Of a stretch of DNA of 64,000 nt, positions 1 through 12,320 are shown piece after piece. The stretch lies in the NCBI GenBank assembly GCA_949751835.1, contig CATKHK010000054.1, forward strand, positions 186,001 through 250,000. Direction: 5' to 3'. Each line of letters begins with the position of its first letter. Position 1 is the stretch's first letter. The notes under the pieces were generated by a model that was given only the letters and a program-made list of their open reading frames with translations, was not told where the DNA came from and searched no databases. The stretch is from Blepharisma japonicum. Taxonomy: Eukaryota; Ciliophora; Heterotrichea; Heterotrichida; Blepharismidae. Made by a program: the position numbers and the translations under genes.

Positions 1-80
1 TGTCTTGGCGGAATAACATGTAAGCCAATTATTATAATATACTAATTATAGAATACTAATTAATTCCATAAATAAGAAGT

Positions 81-1895
81 TTAAGTTTTAATTACGGATT
101 GTGCTGCTAGTTTAACTGCATCAACTTGGGAAACCTGCAATTCTGTCACAAGCCTCAAAATGGAGTCACTGTACCCTGTGACTAAAATATTTTTCAAGTC
201 ATCTTCTAGATCAGCGCTTACAGATTTTCCATGCCCTGCCAAATTGATGCTAATAAACTTCATATTAGCGTTCACACTTTCTCTATAATTCCTCAAAATC
301 CCTTCAACAGTCCATTCTCTTCCACTTATAGTATTATTCATATTTCCGCTGCCTGGCGATATCATCATATCAGAAAATATGAACATATTATCAAAGTGAA
401 CCCTGTTTTCTATTGCGGTGAATATATAGTCAAATGGAAAATCTGTTCCACCGCCAAGCGTTCCAGCTTCATTTTTCACTACAGACATTAGTTCAAGAAT
501 GTTGTCGCCGTTCAAATCAATTTTCTTCCAGCATTTGCTATCATTTACTGGCGAAGAAAAGATGACGAATTCTGAGTTTTCACAGACATGCCTCATCATA
601 AGACCTAGCAAAATTCCGACATCCATACAGGTTCTGATACTTCCCATTCCACCTTCGCCTGAAATCGGAGAACCCATAGAGCCTGAGACATCTGCAAAAA
701 TAACGGAATTCCCTTTGACTGGCTTGATATTTAAAGCTGTGGAGAGCTTTACAGCTTCTTCTAAAGCGCGTCTGTAATTGTCCAAAGTTTCTTGTGTAGG
801 AACAATTTTAGGGATAATTTTTTTTCTTTTGTATTTTTTCTTTAAGCCTCTTTTACCTTGTGGCTCTGGAGGCTCGTAGCTAGGGTCATCTTTGAGTTTT
901 TGAAGCTCTTCAAGATCAACTTTTATAGCTTCATAAGCAGAAAAGAATCTGAATGGGAAGAGCTTAGAGTTCTGGATTTGGTCAGGGTCTTTTAGTCTCT
1001 CTTGGACTATTTCGTGCACTTGTGGATCCACTCCTGTTATAAGCAAATTTCTTATATTTCTAAGCATTGCCATAAAAGGGAGTTTTTTGGATCTTATGAG
1101 TTCTTCCCACACTTCTGGCTTATTTCCAGAGGCACTTAATTGGGTCTCCCAAGTAACTGGAGTAGGAATTTTCATTCTTTTGTTCGCCAAAGCTGGGTTA
1201 AATTCCCCATCCACGACTAATCCAGATGTAGCGAACACATCTGAGTTCTCTGGGTATCTTTTTCCAAGAATTGACATCACATTTTTAGCAGGCTCTTTAA
1301 TATGGCAAAGCCTGACTAGCTGTTTAAACGATAGAGTTCCTTTTTTGGTCGCTACTTTTTCAGAAGAATCTTCCTGCTTCTTATCTGCGCCAGCCTTTTT
1401 TACCTTTAATTTAATCAAATTTCTTTTTCTTTTCCCTTCAGAGCAATATTTTCCTAGATGGTATATTGAAAAAGTTTTGAATTTTTCAAGAACCAGGTCT
1501 TGGAGACAGGCTGGGATGATGATTTTGTTTTCTACTTCCATTTCTCTGAAAGATTGGCATAGCTCAATAGTTTCTATCAGGTCTGTAGGCAGTTTAATTG
1601 TTGCTGAAAAATACTGCTTGAGGTACTTTTTGGCCTCAGGGTGGTTAGCTGCAAAGGCTAATAGGAAATTTGATGCTGACCGAATGTTTAGCTCATTTCT
1701 GGTGTAATAAGCAAGCTGGCAGATAAACTCTGGGTCTATTGCAGCAACTTCATTCATGTCAGCCAAAATATCAGCTATTTTTTGTTCTGCCTTTGCGTAG
1801 TAGTTGGGTTCGCGAAGCATGCAGGCAGCAATTCGGCTGACCAAGCGTTCTCTTGGGTCTTTAATATGCTGAGTAACTAAAGAACTTGGCTCCAT
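81..1895 (-). CDS. TROVE domain + von Willebrand A protein (Ro60/TEP1-type)
   Basis: The 604-residue protein begins with a TROVE-type alpha-helical region (about residues 1-360), the ring-shaped RNA-binding fold of Ro60 and of telomerase-associated TEP1/p80. A C-terminal vWA domain follows (about 395-600) with a complete MIDAS: DVSGS near residue 403, GGGTDF near 485 and FSD near 510. A lysine-rich linker (about 350-370) separates them. Its size is close to Ro60 (about 540) and far below TEP1, and no NACHT or WD40 part is present. Members bind misfolded or structured small RNAs such as Y RNAs; the vWA MIDAS binds a divalent cation. The first ATG is used, TAA ends it, and no in-frame TGA is needed. 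Family assignment is firm; Ro60 versus a p80-like ciliate paralogue is open. Confidence 0.88.
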   Translation of the reverse strand: MEPSSLVTQHIKDPRERLVSRIAACMLREPNYYAKAEQKIADILADMNEVAAIDPEFICQLAYYTRNELNIRSASNFLLAFAANHPEAKKYLKQYFSATIKLPTDLIETIELCQSFREMEVENKIIIPACLQDLVLEKFKTFSIYHLGKYCSEGKRKRNLIKLKVKKAGADKKQEDSSEKVATKKGTLSFKQLVRLCHIKEPAKNVMSILGKRYPENSDVFATSGLVVDGEFNPALANKRMKIPTPVTWETQLSASGNKPEVWEELIRSKKLPFMAMLRNIRNLLITGVDPQVHEIVQERLKDPDQIQNSKLFPFRFFSAYEAIKVDLEELQKLKDDPSYEPPEPQGKRGLKKKYKRKKIIPKIVPTQETLDNYRRALEEAVKLSTALNIKPVKGNSVIFADVSGSMGSPISGEGGMGSIRTCMDVGILLGLMMRHVCENSEFVIFSSPVNDSKCWKKIDLNGDNILELMSVVKNEAGTLGGGTDFPFDYIFTAIENRVHFDNMFIFSDMMISPGSGNMNNTISGREWTVEGILRNYRESVNANMKFISINLAGHGKSVSADLEDDLKNILVTGYSDSILRLVTELQVSQVDAVKLAAQSVIKT

Positions 1896-2166
1896 ATTTT
1901 TATATGTCAGACTAAATCAGGAGTTTTATAAGGGATCTTTCGGGAATTAAATATGGAAAATTTCCTAATATCTGATAATCCTTTCGTTATTAATTTATAT
2001 ATTTATCTTGAGACTAGCATTGCAATTTTACCTTTCAACTACTATTTTAAGAGTTATTTTAATATATCTCACGAGCTTGAGCATGAAATTTATTTTTTAT
2101 TAGTAACTTACAGCAAACCATAGCTTCAGCTCAACAGGCAAATCAATAATTATCCCTTAAATTTCT

Positions 2167-5124
2167 CTAAGTCTTCTCAACCAAATTATCTTTTAGATCT
2201 TCCACTTCTTTTTGCAAATTATGAATGCTCATTGCTTTCCACTCAATTTTATTCTTAAAATATCAACCTGAGTTCAACCTGTGCTTTAAGCTCTCAATTA
2301 TCGAATTAATTGCGTCCTTATTCTCATCAACCTTTTCCGATTCTATTGAAATTGATTTTACACCTATCGACTCTGGACCTGTTGATCCATCACTTCTTAG
2401 TGACTCTTTTCTTGAATCTAAAGAAGACCCTCCAATACAAATTAAAGAATCCAAAGGTCGAATTGTCGTCGAATGTATAGGATTTATATACAAAACTTCG
2501 CCGGGAATGTATATATCTGTAGCATTTCTTCTAGAAATCACAGCAAGTGGTATTATAGGTGGTTTCATTTCTAAAAGGTCAATTAAAATCTGCTGATAAC
2601 TGCATGAGCCTTTGCCTTGGAAATAGCTTGCAGGGACTTTTATTGTATGAATTTTTGAATTTTCTTGGTACTCTTTTTCATATATCCCAAAACCAATAAG
2701 TTTATTTAAAATTAAGCTTAAGTCTGGGTTGTAAAAAATTTGGCAAATTAACGAGTCTAAGTAGTTTGCAAAAAAGCAGCCTCCTGACAGGTGTTGAGGC
2801 CAGGTATAGTAATGCATTTTTGAAAATTTCCCTTGAGGGCGGTTGCTTAAGAATTTAACACTGTTTTCATCAGAAAGTTCTACTAGAACGTGTGTGTGTG
2901 GAAAGCTTACATCTATTAATCGGCTGCATAGAATAGCCTTGGAGTCTAAAGAAGCGTTATTTTTATCAGTTTGAGTTAAAATAACAACGCATTTGCAATC
3001 ACTAATGGCAGCCATATATAAATCTTGATGGTTTAGCATGTTACCTCTAAAATAATATAAGTTAGGATATAGATCAATTATTTTTGTCCATTCAGATGAC
3101 GGTTCAGAGTTATTTATCAAACAAATTGGCTGATAAGAATAAGATCTTAAGGCTTTAACCATATTCGGAAAACCTTCAATATCTCCAATAACAATTATAT
3201 GGTGTGATATTAATCCATTCAAATTATCCTTCCACAGTGAATAAATTTTCCCTTTTTTCAGTACAGATTTATAAGTGTTATCCTTTAGCTTCATTCCCAG
3301 AAATGCTTGCTCAAGCGATGATAATCTGATACTGTTCTCACTCTCCTCATAAGTCTCATCAGTAGAAAAATATGAAGAAATAGAATTCGCTGCTTTCTGA
3401 TTATCCGCAATTACAAAAAGCATATCTCCGTTAGCAATTCTATAATTGCAAGGATTAATTATGACACCTTGCTTGTCCTTGGAGAATTTTGATTTCACCC
3501 CAATAGCCAAAATTCCATTGATATTTTTATACACAAATTTTACCACATCATAAAACATTTTCCCGAAAAAAAATTCAGACGCTCTTACACAATAGACTTC
3601 TTTTCCAATCCCTTGAGTTGCTTTATGCAGCCAAGGAGCTTCTAAACCTTTTGGAACTTTCGTATTAGACGTTGTGTACAATGAAGTAATAACGGTTGAG
3701 AAACCTTTATTATAAACTGACATACCAAGGATACTCATTTTTATATCTTGTATTGAAACTACTGTGTGTCATGGCGAATAGTCCATATCAGAATCTGGAT
3801 GATTTTTGACTAGTTGCAAATAAGTGTGGGAATAGGGATAATAATGCTTAATCATTTTTGTAACAATTGTCGCATTTATATCGGCTGCATCAGGATGGGG
3901 ACTATGCTGGTTTGTCAAAATAAATATAGAGTCAGCCATATGAGCATTTGCTTTTTCAAGAGTGGCAGGATTAGAGACATCTCCTTCTAAGTAGCAAATT
4001 TTTTCTTCATATTTGCTGCTATTAATAAGCTTTAAAATATCATCATTAGGGTAACTAGACCCAATTATTACACATCGATGACTATTTTTTCCATGGTCTT
4101 GATGGTAAAATTGGCTTAAGAATTGATATATAGATGATGGGGTGTAGTATCCACCAATTATTATGTGATCAATGAGATGGTATTTTCTATTATATTTCGA
4201 ATAATTGCTGACAAGTTGGGACATTTTTGACAATTGGTCACTTAGAATGTATGCCATAGCTAAAATCATAAACAAAATAGCTATTCTCGAAGCTGTTCGT
4301 ATTGGGTAGATGTCACCATAGCCTACTGTTGAAGTTGTCACTATAGTATAATAAAGTGCAGTTAAAAAGTCAAACTCTCCTGCATTTAATTGAAAAGAAT
4401 CTGGTTGGAAGGAATTTAGCCCATTTGTTAGTCCTGCACCTATAAAAATAACTGAAAAAATAGATATAATAAGAATAAGGATCTGCTTATTAAACCCAGA
4501 AACATCAACTGCATTAGATAAAAATTTCTTAGTATCAAGCTCTTCCTTTTCATTCAGAGCCTTAAACATGCGCAGAACTCTTACGATTCTTAAAATTCTA
4601 AGAGCTCTTAGAAAATTGAGATTAAAATGAAACCCAAATAAAATCAATTCAGCATAAACTGGGATGATTGTTAATAAATCTACTAGAGACATTTTTGAGA
4701 AAGCATACTCAACTCTATTTTGTGCATAGACAAATTGCCATATTCAATCCATTAAAAAAACAGTAGCCACAGTAGTGTCAATTACCTGAAATAAATCTGG
4801 ATGCGAATCTTCATAATAAGTTCCTATAACATAAAACATGCAGGCAAGTATAGTAATCGCGACTTCAAAGAGATCTCGATAGAATCTCAGAGTATTTTGC
4901 CTCATCTGAGATTTTAATTTGTTAGCTCCTACAGAAGCTTTCATGTATTCAACATGACGATAATATGCTTCCAGCATCATAGAGTTAAGGCCACATTGAT
5001 TAATAATTTCACAGTTGAGAGGATCTATTAAAGGTCCTTTAAGAGTTTTGCTTTCATTTAAGGAATTAAATGCCTCTAAGAGGCGCTGCTGAATTTTTTC
5101 ATCTTTTCCTTTGAGTGAAACCAT
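2167..5124 (-). CDS. Voltage-gated, RCK-containing K+ channel (BK/Slo-like)
   Basis: Reading TGA as Trp (4744-4746, 3769-3771, 2263-2265) gives one 985-residue protein instead of three fragments. It has an S1-S4 region whose S4 (about residues 172-190) carries regularly spaced arginines (LRALRILRIVRVLRM), then S5, a pore loop with the K+ selectivity filter TVGYGD (about 266-271) and S6. A long cytosolic tail has two Rossmann-like regions (first beginning about 310 with HIIIGGYY; second about 600) as in the Ca2+-sensing gating ring of Slo channels. It ends in a short, probably helical, charged tail after the third TGA. BK-type channels set membrane potential in ciliates. The calcium bowl is not obvious, so the gating ligand is unknown. 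The stop is TAG at 2167-2169. Confidence 0.9.
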
Positions 5125-5253
5125 AATGCAAATTATGGCAATAATTTGTAATTTTATATAATTATTGTTATTTTAAACTATAATAAAACATTGATCTCAT
5201 TAATACCATGGAAAAAATTCGAATTTTAAGCATAATTGATAAAATGATGATTA

Positions 5254-6087
5254 TTATGTTAACTTCTTTTGTGCAGACTTAACGTGATGATTTCCATTCA
5301 TTATATTGTCAATATCGACTATTGTCCAAGGTTTAGAAAGTGTTCTTTCTTCTAGTTTCAATAGTGGCATCATCAAATGTTGAAAACTTCCATTGAAAAG
5401 TGCTTCTTCTTGATCTTTCGCTACAATAGAAACACAATTTTCCATTCTTAATGTATGGACTTCTTCTTCTCTCCCTTTATAAATAGCATCTTTCCCTCCT
5501 TTTATCAGTGTCAATGGATTGAGCAGCTTAAAACATGTTTCAAGCCCTACAAGAAGGCTAGCTGGAGCTTTAGGATTAATATAAAGTCAAATATTGTCCA
5601 ATTTTGTTTGGAGAACATCCTCAGTAAATGTGATTCCTTCTTCTTCTGCTTCTTTAAGGATATCTGCTTCAGTTATACCTCCTCTCATATCTTCTAAAGT
5701 AGAAATTTCTACATAATGCTCGCTAGGAAAGTTTTTGCTTCGGTCTATATTGACCCCAATATGCATTTCGAAATAAACTGGATTGATTTCAAGGTTTTCT
5801 ATACCTAAAAACTGGAATTTGTAGTCTTCAGCTTCTAAATCATCTAAGTTCTGGCAAACTGTCTTGAGTAGGGTGGGCTCGAGGATTCTTTTTAGGGCCT
5901 CTTTGTCATTTTTTGCAAATCCTTCACAAATGGTTTGAAAGGTATTTGTAAATTGTGACTGTGTGAATCTTAGGATTTTTTCTCTAGAGGCTTGATCAAA
6001 TGAAGTCTGAATCTCTGGAATGTCTTGTGCTCTAAAAACCCATGGGGTTTTGATTGAAGTGGTAAAGCATCTGCGCAAAAGAAGCAT
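5254..6087 (-). CDS. Tim44/mL45-like mitochondrial protein
   Basis: This 277-residue protein has one TGA-Trp codon (5587-5589). The start MLLLRRCFTTSIKTPWVF is basic and hydrophobic without acids, a good mitochondrial targeting sequence. The middle (about 35-130) looks like the Tim44-like domain: a helix around FTQSQFTNTFQTICEGFAKNDKEAL, then strands with the LGIENLEINPVYFEMHIGV pattern. Tim44-like domains occur in the import motor subunit Tim44 and in the ribosome-membrane proteins Mba1 and mL45. The length fits mL45/Mba1 better than Tim44 (about 450), and no coiled Hsp70-binding N-terminus is seen. Domain call is moderate; choosing mL45 is an inference from length. Confidence 0.6.
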
Positions 6088-6321
6088 TAAAATGTCTGAA
6101 TTTTTAATTAAAATTAATTATTTTTATCAATTTTGCCTTAAAGAAAAATTAATTAGTTATCATAGAAAAAAATCTTAAATAAGAAAGCTTTGCATTAAAA
6201 ACTAATAATGCTGGATATAATAGAATTAACTAAATCATCAGAAATAGATACAGTTTAATATATTAAAAATTAAATATTAATTATATCAATATTTAACCAA
6301 ATATTTGTTGACAAATCTAAA

Positions 6322-7497
6322 ATGGCCCAAATTAGCAGAATCGTTTTGTTTGCTTACATGATAGGAATGCTCCTTTTTGGAACCTCTAACACAATCATTA
6401 GCAAATTAATGGACGAAGAAGGCTTCTCTCATCCTTACTTTCAGTGTGCAACAATGTTTCTTGGGGAATTTCTTTGCTTTGGTATGTATGGGCTACTTCA
6501 GTGGAAAGAAAAACGAAAACAAGCTGAAAATTCCAATATAGCAGTTCAAGCAAGACTATCGCAGCAGCCCAGAACAGGATTATATGGAAAACTCGGAAAA
6601 TTCGTATTTTGCATCCCTGCGTTTTTTGATATGTGTGCATCTACTCTGATGTTTATAGGGCTTGTATTATCAGCTGCATCAATATATCAAATGATTAGAG
6701 GGTTTATCATTGTAGTTGTTGCTGTATATTCAGTTATTTTTTTAAAGCGCTCTTTATATAGGCATCAAATCACAGGTGTGGCTTTTGCACTTGTAGGAGT
6801 TTCGCTGGTTGGGCTTTCAGCTGTTTTATATTCTTCAAAATCAGCTGAAAATCCGTTTTTAGGTCTGATTATTCTCATAATTGCACAATTTTTGGCTGGT
6901 GGAGTATTTGTAAGTGAAGAGCTATTCTTAGGGAACGTAAAAATTGACCCTTTGCAAGCTGTTGGGATTGAAGGACTTTCAGGGTTAACCTTTTACATAA
7001 TTTTGCTGCCAATCCTCAACATAATCCCTTGTGATAACTCAGATATGTGCAGCAAAGGATATGTTGAAGATACCTTAAACGCTTTTTATCAAATCGGCAC
7101 TGACTGAATTTTAATGATCTGCTGGTGGGGTGTAATGATAAGTTTTTCATTTTTTAATTGGACGGGGATTTCTACTACAAAATATGCGAATGCCTTAGCA
7201 AGATCTACAGTTGACACAAGCCGAACTTTATTAGTTTGGTTGTTTAGCATGCTAGCAGGATGGGAAACTTTTAATTTTTTGCAATTAGGAGGGTTTATTC
7301 TTTTAGTTATAGGTACAACTCTTTATAACGAAGTTTTGGTTCTTCCTTTTTGGGGATTCAAAGAATCTGTTCAAAATCATCAAAGGGAGTTGGAAGAAAG
7401 ACAAAGAAAAACTGAAGCTTTTCTTGGAAGGAATTTAGACGACATAGGCATTACTCCTAAAAGAGATGACGAAGTAAGAACAAATGCAGAGCCATAA
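6322..7497 (+). CDS. SLC35F6-like drug/metabolite-type transporter
   Basis: With the TGA at 7105-7107 read as Trp this is a 391-residue membrane protein with about ten hydrophobic helices in the EamA/DMT arrangement. The first (VLFAYMIGMLLFGTSNTIIS) starts near residue 7. The segment around residues 110-150 (SAASIYQMIRGFIIVVVAVY, then FLKRSLYRHQITGV) matches the characteristic SLC35F6 block in which a Q-M-x-R-G motif precedes a helix and a basic loop. The C-terminal tail (about 355-391) is charged and cytosolic. SLC35F6 relatives are nucleotide-sugar-transporter-like proteins of lysosomal or mitochondrial membranes with poorly known substrates. It diverges from the mitochondrial protein gene at 6087 with 234 bp between them. 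Confidence 0.82.
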
Positions 7498-7615
7498 CAA
7501 ACAAAAATTGTAGATAAGATATAATAGCCTATCTATTTATATATGATTTTTAAATACTCAAAATATTATGATAATATATTAGAAATTATTATATCTAATA
7601 AAACACCTTAGCAGT

Positions 7616-10249
7616 ATGAGCAACAAAACTAATTCTTCTGGCCAGCAAAATTCTTTGAAAGTCGTAATTCTAGACACTCTCGATGGCTCCCAATACTCTA
7701 TTGATAGAACATTAAATGGAACCTTAAATGAAGTGCTGCCATCAGACGAATTTTATAAGTTATTTACAAACACCCTTAAAATCTCATCGAAAAATCGTGC
7801 ACTTCAGCTTAAGTTTAAGCGTCAAAACACAACAACCCAAGATGAAGTCACGCTATCTGAAGCAATCCTGACGACAGAAATCATTGAAGAAGTCTTAGAC
7901 AGGGAGCTCGAAAAATCAAGAAAAAAACACAAGAAAACATCATATGAAGCCATTAAGGAAATACCCCAAATTAGCACGACAAAGCTAGACTCCTCAAGCT
8001 GCTTTATATGATTTGTAGTAAGAAAAAATGATATGAAAAATGTAGTCCCAGACATGGAACTTGTCAAATATAAACAAGTGTGCTTAGATATGATCGCTAG
8101 GCTTAGCACGTGTACCGAAGCTCATTTTGGTATTGCTAAGCTGCTATCAAATGAAGGGAAATTCGATAGCGCTTTACAGCATTTGAAAATTTGCGTAAAA
8201 GAGCAGCCAGGGGATAAACTTTATTTTTTATGGTATGCTATTATGATGGTTTTAAGCGTAGAGACGAAGTCAGCAGCATTAGAAGCGAAAAATATGTGCT
8301 ATAGTAATTTATAATTAGAATGCATCAAAAACGGAACCAAAGGTGTTGAAATATACTGGGCATTAATGGAGCTTTCTTTATTAAATTTTTTGAAAATTGG
8401 AACTGAGATAGAAAGTCCTGAGCATTATGCTACTAGAATAAAAGAAATTGATGACTACTATGGACTGTTGGCGTGAAGTGAACTTTCAATTAATAGTAGA
8501 GAATTAGAAGTTAGAGAAAGAGGGGAATTTATATTAAAAGAACTTATTAGTGACAATTCTCAGAGACCAGAAGCTTATATGAAATTGTGGTATTATTACT
8601 ATTTTGTGACGAAAAATTATGAAAGTGCGCTAGATATAATTGAGGCTGCATTCTTAAAGCTTTCTGATATAGCTCCTGAGTACTCTATATTGATAAGCTT
8701 GAAATATTCTAAAAACTTGTTCAGGATCGGAAAATCTAAAAATGCCTTTGAACTTTTACAAATAAAATACATGAAATTATCATTATACCCAGTTTATTTG
8801 TATTACTATGGAAAACTTTGCATTAAAAGTACAGATGCTACATTTATCGGCTCAGCCATCGGAGCTCTCACTGAATGCTTAAAAGTTTGTGCTGAATCAC
8901 GCCACGGTCAAGCCTACTACTGGCTTGCAAAAGGCTATCTCCTCGTAAATGAAAAAATCAATGCTTATAACTGTATGAAAGAAGCTATCCCTTTGCTAAG
9001 CTCTCTGGTAGAAAAAGTCAATGAAAGCTCTTCAGAAGACAAGCACTTTGAGAAAAAAATCTTTGAAAAAATAAATGAGCTAAAAGAAATGATGAAAACA
9101 ATGTATGGCGACATGGTAAATTTCGAAATAATTGACAGAGTTTTAAAAGCTGATACCATTGACAATGCCAAAACTGAGGAGTGCAAGATTTATTGCAGTT
9201 CACTAAGAAATTTTGACTATGTTGAAGGCGATATCTGTGAAGCAAAAGTGCTATGGAAAGCTGGGATGAGAGAAGAAGCTTATAAGCTTCTTCAGAGTAG
9301 CTCAAACAGGGCTTCTTTAAGCATGAAACCAGATTTCCAGTTACTTGAATTTTTGTTGGAAGAACAAAATTTCAATGAAGTCCAAAGATCAGCCAAAAAT
9401 CTGATAAAAAAATGCAAAATTTCCAGTATCCCTGCTCAGGTTTGGGTTCGAGCCCATATGATATATGCAAAAGCACTGGTAAAAAATGACAATATTTCTA
9501 AAGCAATTTTAATTTACAAAACTCTTGCACAAATACAGCCAAATCTCTTCGTCCCTGATGTAGGATATACAAAAGAGCTTCAAAAAGCAACCACAAAAGA
9601 AGACTTGATAAATGCAAACGAGACTTTTCAGAAGAAAAAGTTCATGACGAGTTTTTTATATAGCGAGGCTTTATCAGACCTTGACAGCCAAAGAGCCCGA
9701 TTAATCTCATCTAGAAAAAACTTAATGGCCTCAATATTGAATGAGGATGGAGACGTTGATTCTCCTTATAAACAAACGAGCTCTGACTTCCCGAAACTAC
9801 TTATAAATGATGGAGAACACGAGATCTCAAGTCTTAAATCTCAAAACCCATTACAAGGACTAGGAATCTCTAGAATCCCTATTGGTGACTCAGCTAATAT
9901 ATCGTTTTCAGCTTGCTCAGACTATCTGTTTTTATATAAAATTGGAAAAATTGCAGCAAAATATAATAAATTCATAGAGGATGGGGTGCAGGCTTTGCAT
10001 GATTTTTTAAATATACACCATTATTGAATGAAAGAAGGCATTGAAGCTGATGAAGATTTAAGGGTCAAAGCACTTTATTGACTCGGAGTTCTCTGCCACA
10101 TTCAGCAAGATTTCAGCCAAGCCTACACGATTTTTAGAGATATTATGAGCATGCTATTTCAATTAGGAAGAACTTCTATGAGCAATCAAATACAAGAATA
10201 TTTCAAGATATATGAGTCATTAGGAATAAAACCCCCAGCAAGCGCCTAA
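7616..10249 (+). CDS. TPR-repeat protein of unknown function, one 15-nt intron
   Basis: A TAA in frame at 8312-8314 lies inside a perfect 15-nt intron (8304-8318). Removing it joins both halves, and TGA codons are read as Trp (for example 8009-8011 and 10025-10027). The product is 872 residues. Several helical-pair repeats look like tetratricopeptides: one near residue 160 (HFGIAKLLSNEGKFDSALQH) and others through 320-460, 540-640 and at the C-terminus (LYWLGVLCHIQQDFSQAYTI). The first 110 residues are not TPR and may be a small beta-rich domain. No catalytic motif is seen. TPR solenoids bind partner proteins, as in BBS4 or APC subunits, but I cannot assign this one to a named family. Confidence 0.85.
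8304..8318 (+). other. 15-nt intron (TPR gene)
   Basis: The intron is GTAATTTATAATTAG, phase 1. It carries an in-frame TAA and A at position 10; removal restores the frame as TAT AAA TGC. Confidence 0.93.
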
Positions 10250-10313
10250 GTATTATAAATGTGAATCCCTACGAATTTTCTTTATTAAAGTTAATTAGAA
10301 TACAATAATACAA

Positions 10314-11393
10314 TTAAGATGAAACATCTGACTGGTCTAAAGCTGTAGTGTCGTTTATATTGGCTTTGGATTTATCATCAACTTCTAGCCTATGCACGTT
10401 TTCTATTTCTATAGAAGAATCTTCTTCCTGTAGCTTTCCTTCACTTTCGCTTTCTTTTTTCGATTCAGAAATAACCAAATTTTGCAATGGGAAATTTAGA
10501 TCAGTAAATCTTTGTAAATCATCTCAATTCATAGGAACTATTGATGCATTTCTCCCATTTCTTTTAAGCTTTGAATCAGCATATTCTGGATTATCAATAT
10601 ATGGTTCAAATATTTCTTCTAAAGGGATCTCTTCTATAACAACTTTACTTTGATTTACCGATATATCTACAACTTCATATTTTTTTGCTTTCCTTCTATT
10701 CAAGATGTACTCATAAGTTGTCATTTTTTTGCACATTAGCCATAGATGAAATCCTATTAACTGTGCATTTGCGAGAGCTACAAACCCACTGATGGAAACC
10801 ATAAAACAGATTACAAAAATATATCCATAGATCCCTTTCCCAGAGATGTGTAAATTATCACTAAGCCTTCCTTTATATGATGATCCATTGATAACTTCGT
10901 TACATACAGCAGCTCCACATATGGTGATAATTGCTACTAAAACTTCTAATGCTATTATTAGCTCAGCAAATAATTTGTAGTTTCGTTTTCCAATGCAGTT
11001 GTTAAGCCATTTACAATGGTGATCAAAATGATTCACGCATCTTTCACATTCTCTACAGTGTTTACTATCTGCATGGACATGTGCTTTGCAGATTTGGCAG
11101 ATTTTAGGGTATTTTTTTAAATCAAATTCTCTCCTAAGTAAATTTTACATTTCTTTTTTCGCAGCGAGTTCTTCATGTATTGAAGGGTCAGTTGGGTCAA
11201 GATATGTACATAAAAAGCCAAAAATCAATGTTAGAGCAAAAAAAACTGAAAAAATTATCCCAAGTATAATTTGTAGCTCACCTGGGAAAACTGGGATTAT
11301 TAGTATGTAGAAAAGGACAGTTATCAATCCTACAAGTGTTCATGCACTGATTTGTAATATGTGAAATGGTCTTTGGAACCCATTCTTTTTCAT
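10314..11393 (-). CDS. DHHC-type protein S-acyltransferase, one 15-nt intron
   Basis: After removal of the 15-nt intron at 11134-11148 and with TGA as Trp (11340-11342, 10524-10526) this encodes 354 residues. Two N-terminal membrane helices (about 20-65) precede the zinc-binding DHHC cysteine-rich domain (CQICKAHVHADSKHC, then CERCVNHFDHHC) whose catalytic DHHC is about residues 119-122, followed by NCIGKRNY. Two more membrane helices follow (about 135-200), then an acidic, serine-rich cytosolic tail. These enzymes transfer palmitate to cysteines of membrane-associated proteins. Possible substrates in this window are the MGCC-start protein at 53763-54089 and the MGSQ-start START protein, but that pairing is speculation. 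The start is the ATG at 11391-11393 and the stop is TAA. Confidence 0.93.
11134..11148 (-). other. 15-nt intron (DHHC gene)
   Basis: On the minus strand the intron is GTAAAATTTACTTAG, phase 2. Without removal the protein stops at TAA just before the cysteine-rich domain. A is at position 10. Confidence 0.93.
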
Positions 11394-11480
11394 TGATTTA
11401 ATTTTTAAAATAATTTAGTTATCATTAGTTATATATCGCCTGAACATAGCATTATGCTGGCTATAAGCATCTCTTAAAGT

Positions 11481-12320
11481 TTATTTTGGCCTTCCATGTA
11501 AGCCAAATTGATAAACACAAGTGTTGTTCGCACCATAATTTGATTGTATCTCCAATAAAACAGCTGTAATTGCAACATCACAATTATTTGTACATTTAAA
11601 AATCTCCCACGACCTTCTTTTTTCTCCTTTAATTGTCATATCAAAGCTATAGCTTCCTAATAATGAGCATTCATTGTCTTCTACTGTAGTTTCCATAGAC
11701 CAAACGCTGAAATTCTTCGGTGCCGTCGCATAATCAACAATCTACCTAAATTTTACATTTATATGCTTGATAAAAAACTGTTCTGGGTATATTTCATATC
11801 CAAGTTGTATCGCTAATTGTCCTTTTTCTCCTTCAAAAGCCCAGCATTTTCCTAATGAATTATCATCAGATAATGCAGATTCTCGTTGATTGCTTGAAAG
11901 TCACGCTAAAGAAGCGTGAAATTCAGGGGAAGAGTGTTCTTTAATTACTGTGGCTTTATTTGTGATGCTTGCATAGTTAATGTAAGTGTCAAGAGACTCC
12001 TCCTGAGTCTCTTTTATTACAACAGGCTGAATGACTTCTTTAATAGGCGGGATTTGTGAAGTGTGGTCTGTTATCCAGTAATGGACAAAAACCATAGAAA
12101 AAAGGCTCCCTAATAGAAAGATAAAAAGGGATATGCAAAAGCAGGTAGTGAAGTCCATCTTGTTAGACTTCACAGCTGTTGGCGCCCATTTGTTTTTGAG
12201 ATCTTGATATTCGTTGTGGATTAAGGACTTTTGAGGTGACAAAGAAATGCAGGAGAGGCTTGGGGAAGGGGTGAGGGAAGCAGGGAGCTTGCCGAGCTGA
12301 GTTTTGCCAACAGATTCCAT
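11481..12320 (-). CDS. SUN-domain protein (LINC-complex type), one 15-nt intron
   Basis: The 274-residue product (intron 11742-11756; TGA-Trp at 11901-11903) has a short N-terminal region, one membrane helix (about 57-80, FCISLFIFLLGSLFSMVFV), a linker of about 40 residues and a C-terminal SUN domain (about 130-274). The SUN signature is visible: CWAFEGEKGQLAIQLGYEIY, then a predicted strand, APKNFSVW, and near the end IQSNYGANNTCVYQFGLHG. SUN proteins sit in the inner nuclear membrane or ER and pair with KASH peptides in the lumen to link nucleus and cytoskeleton. It is short for this family and has almost no coiled-coil region, so trimer formation as in human SUN2 is uncertain. Confidence 0.88.
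11742..11756 (-). other. 15-nt intron (SUN gene)
   Basis: On the minus strand the intron is GTAAAATTTAGGTAG, phase 0, so its terminal TAG is in frame. A is at position 10. Removal connects the two halves of the SUN domain. Confidence 0.93.

Noticed and set aside
1087-1707. Long open frame antisense to the TROVE gene
   Set aside because: No domain or composition of its own; it mirrors the TROVE coding region. Similar antisense frames at 13938-14414, 24269-24628, 30778-31296 and 36527-36886 were dropped for the same reason.
2263-5124. Three adjacent K+-channel fragments looked like split or broken genes
   Set aside because: All separations are single in-frame TGA codons with an open frame on either side; with UGA=Trp it is one intact gene. 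The same holds for the USP, MFS, TmcB-type, TPR and NDC80 loci.
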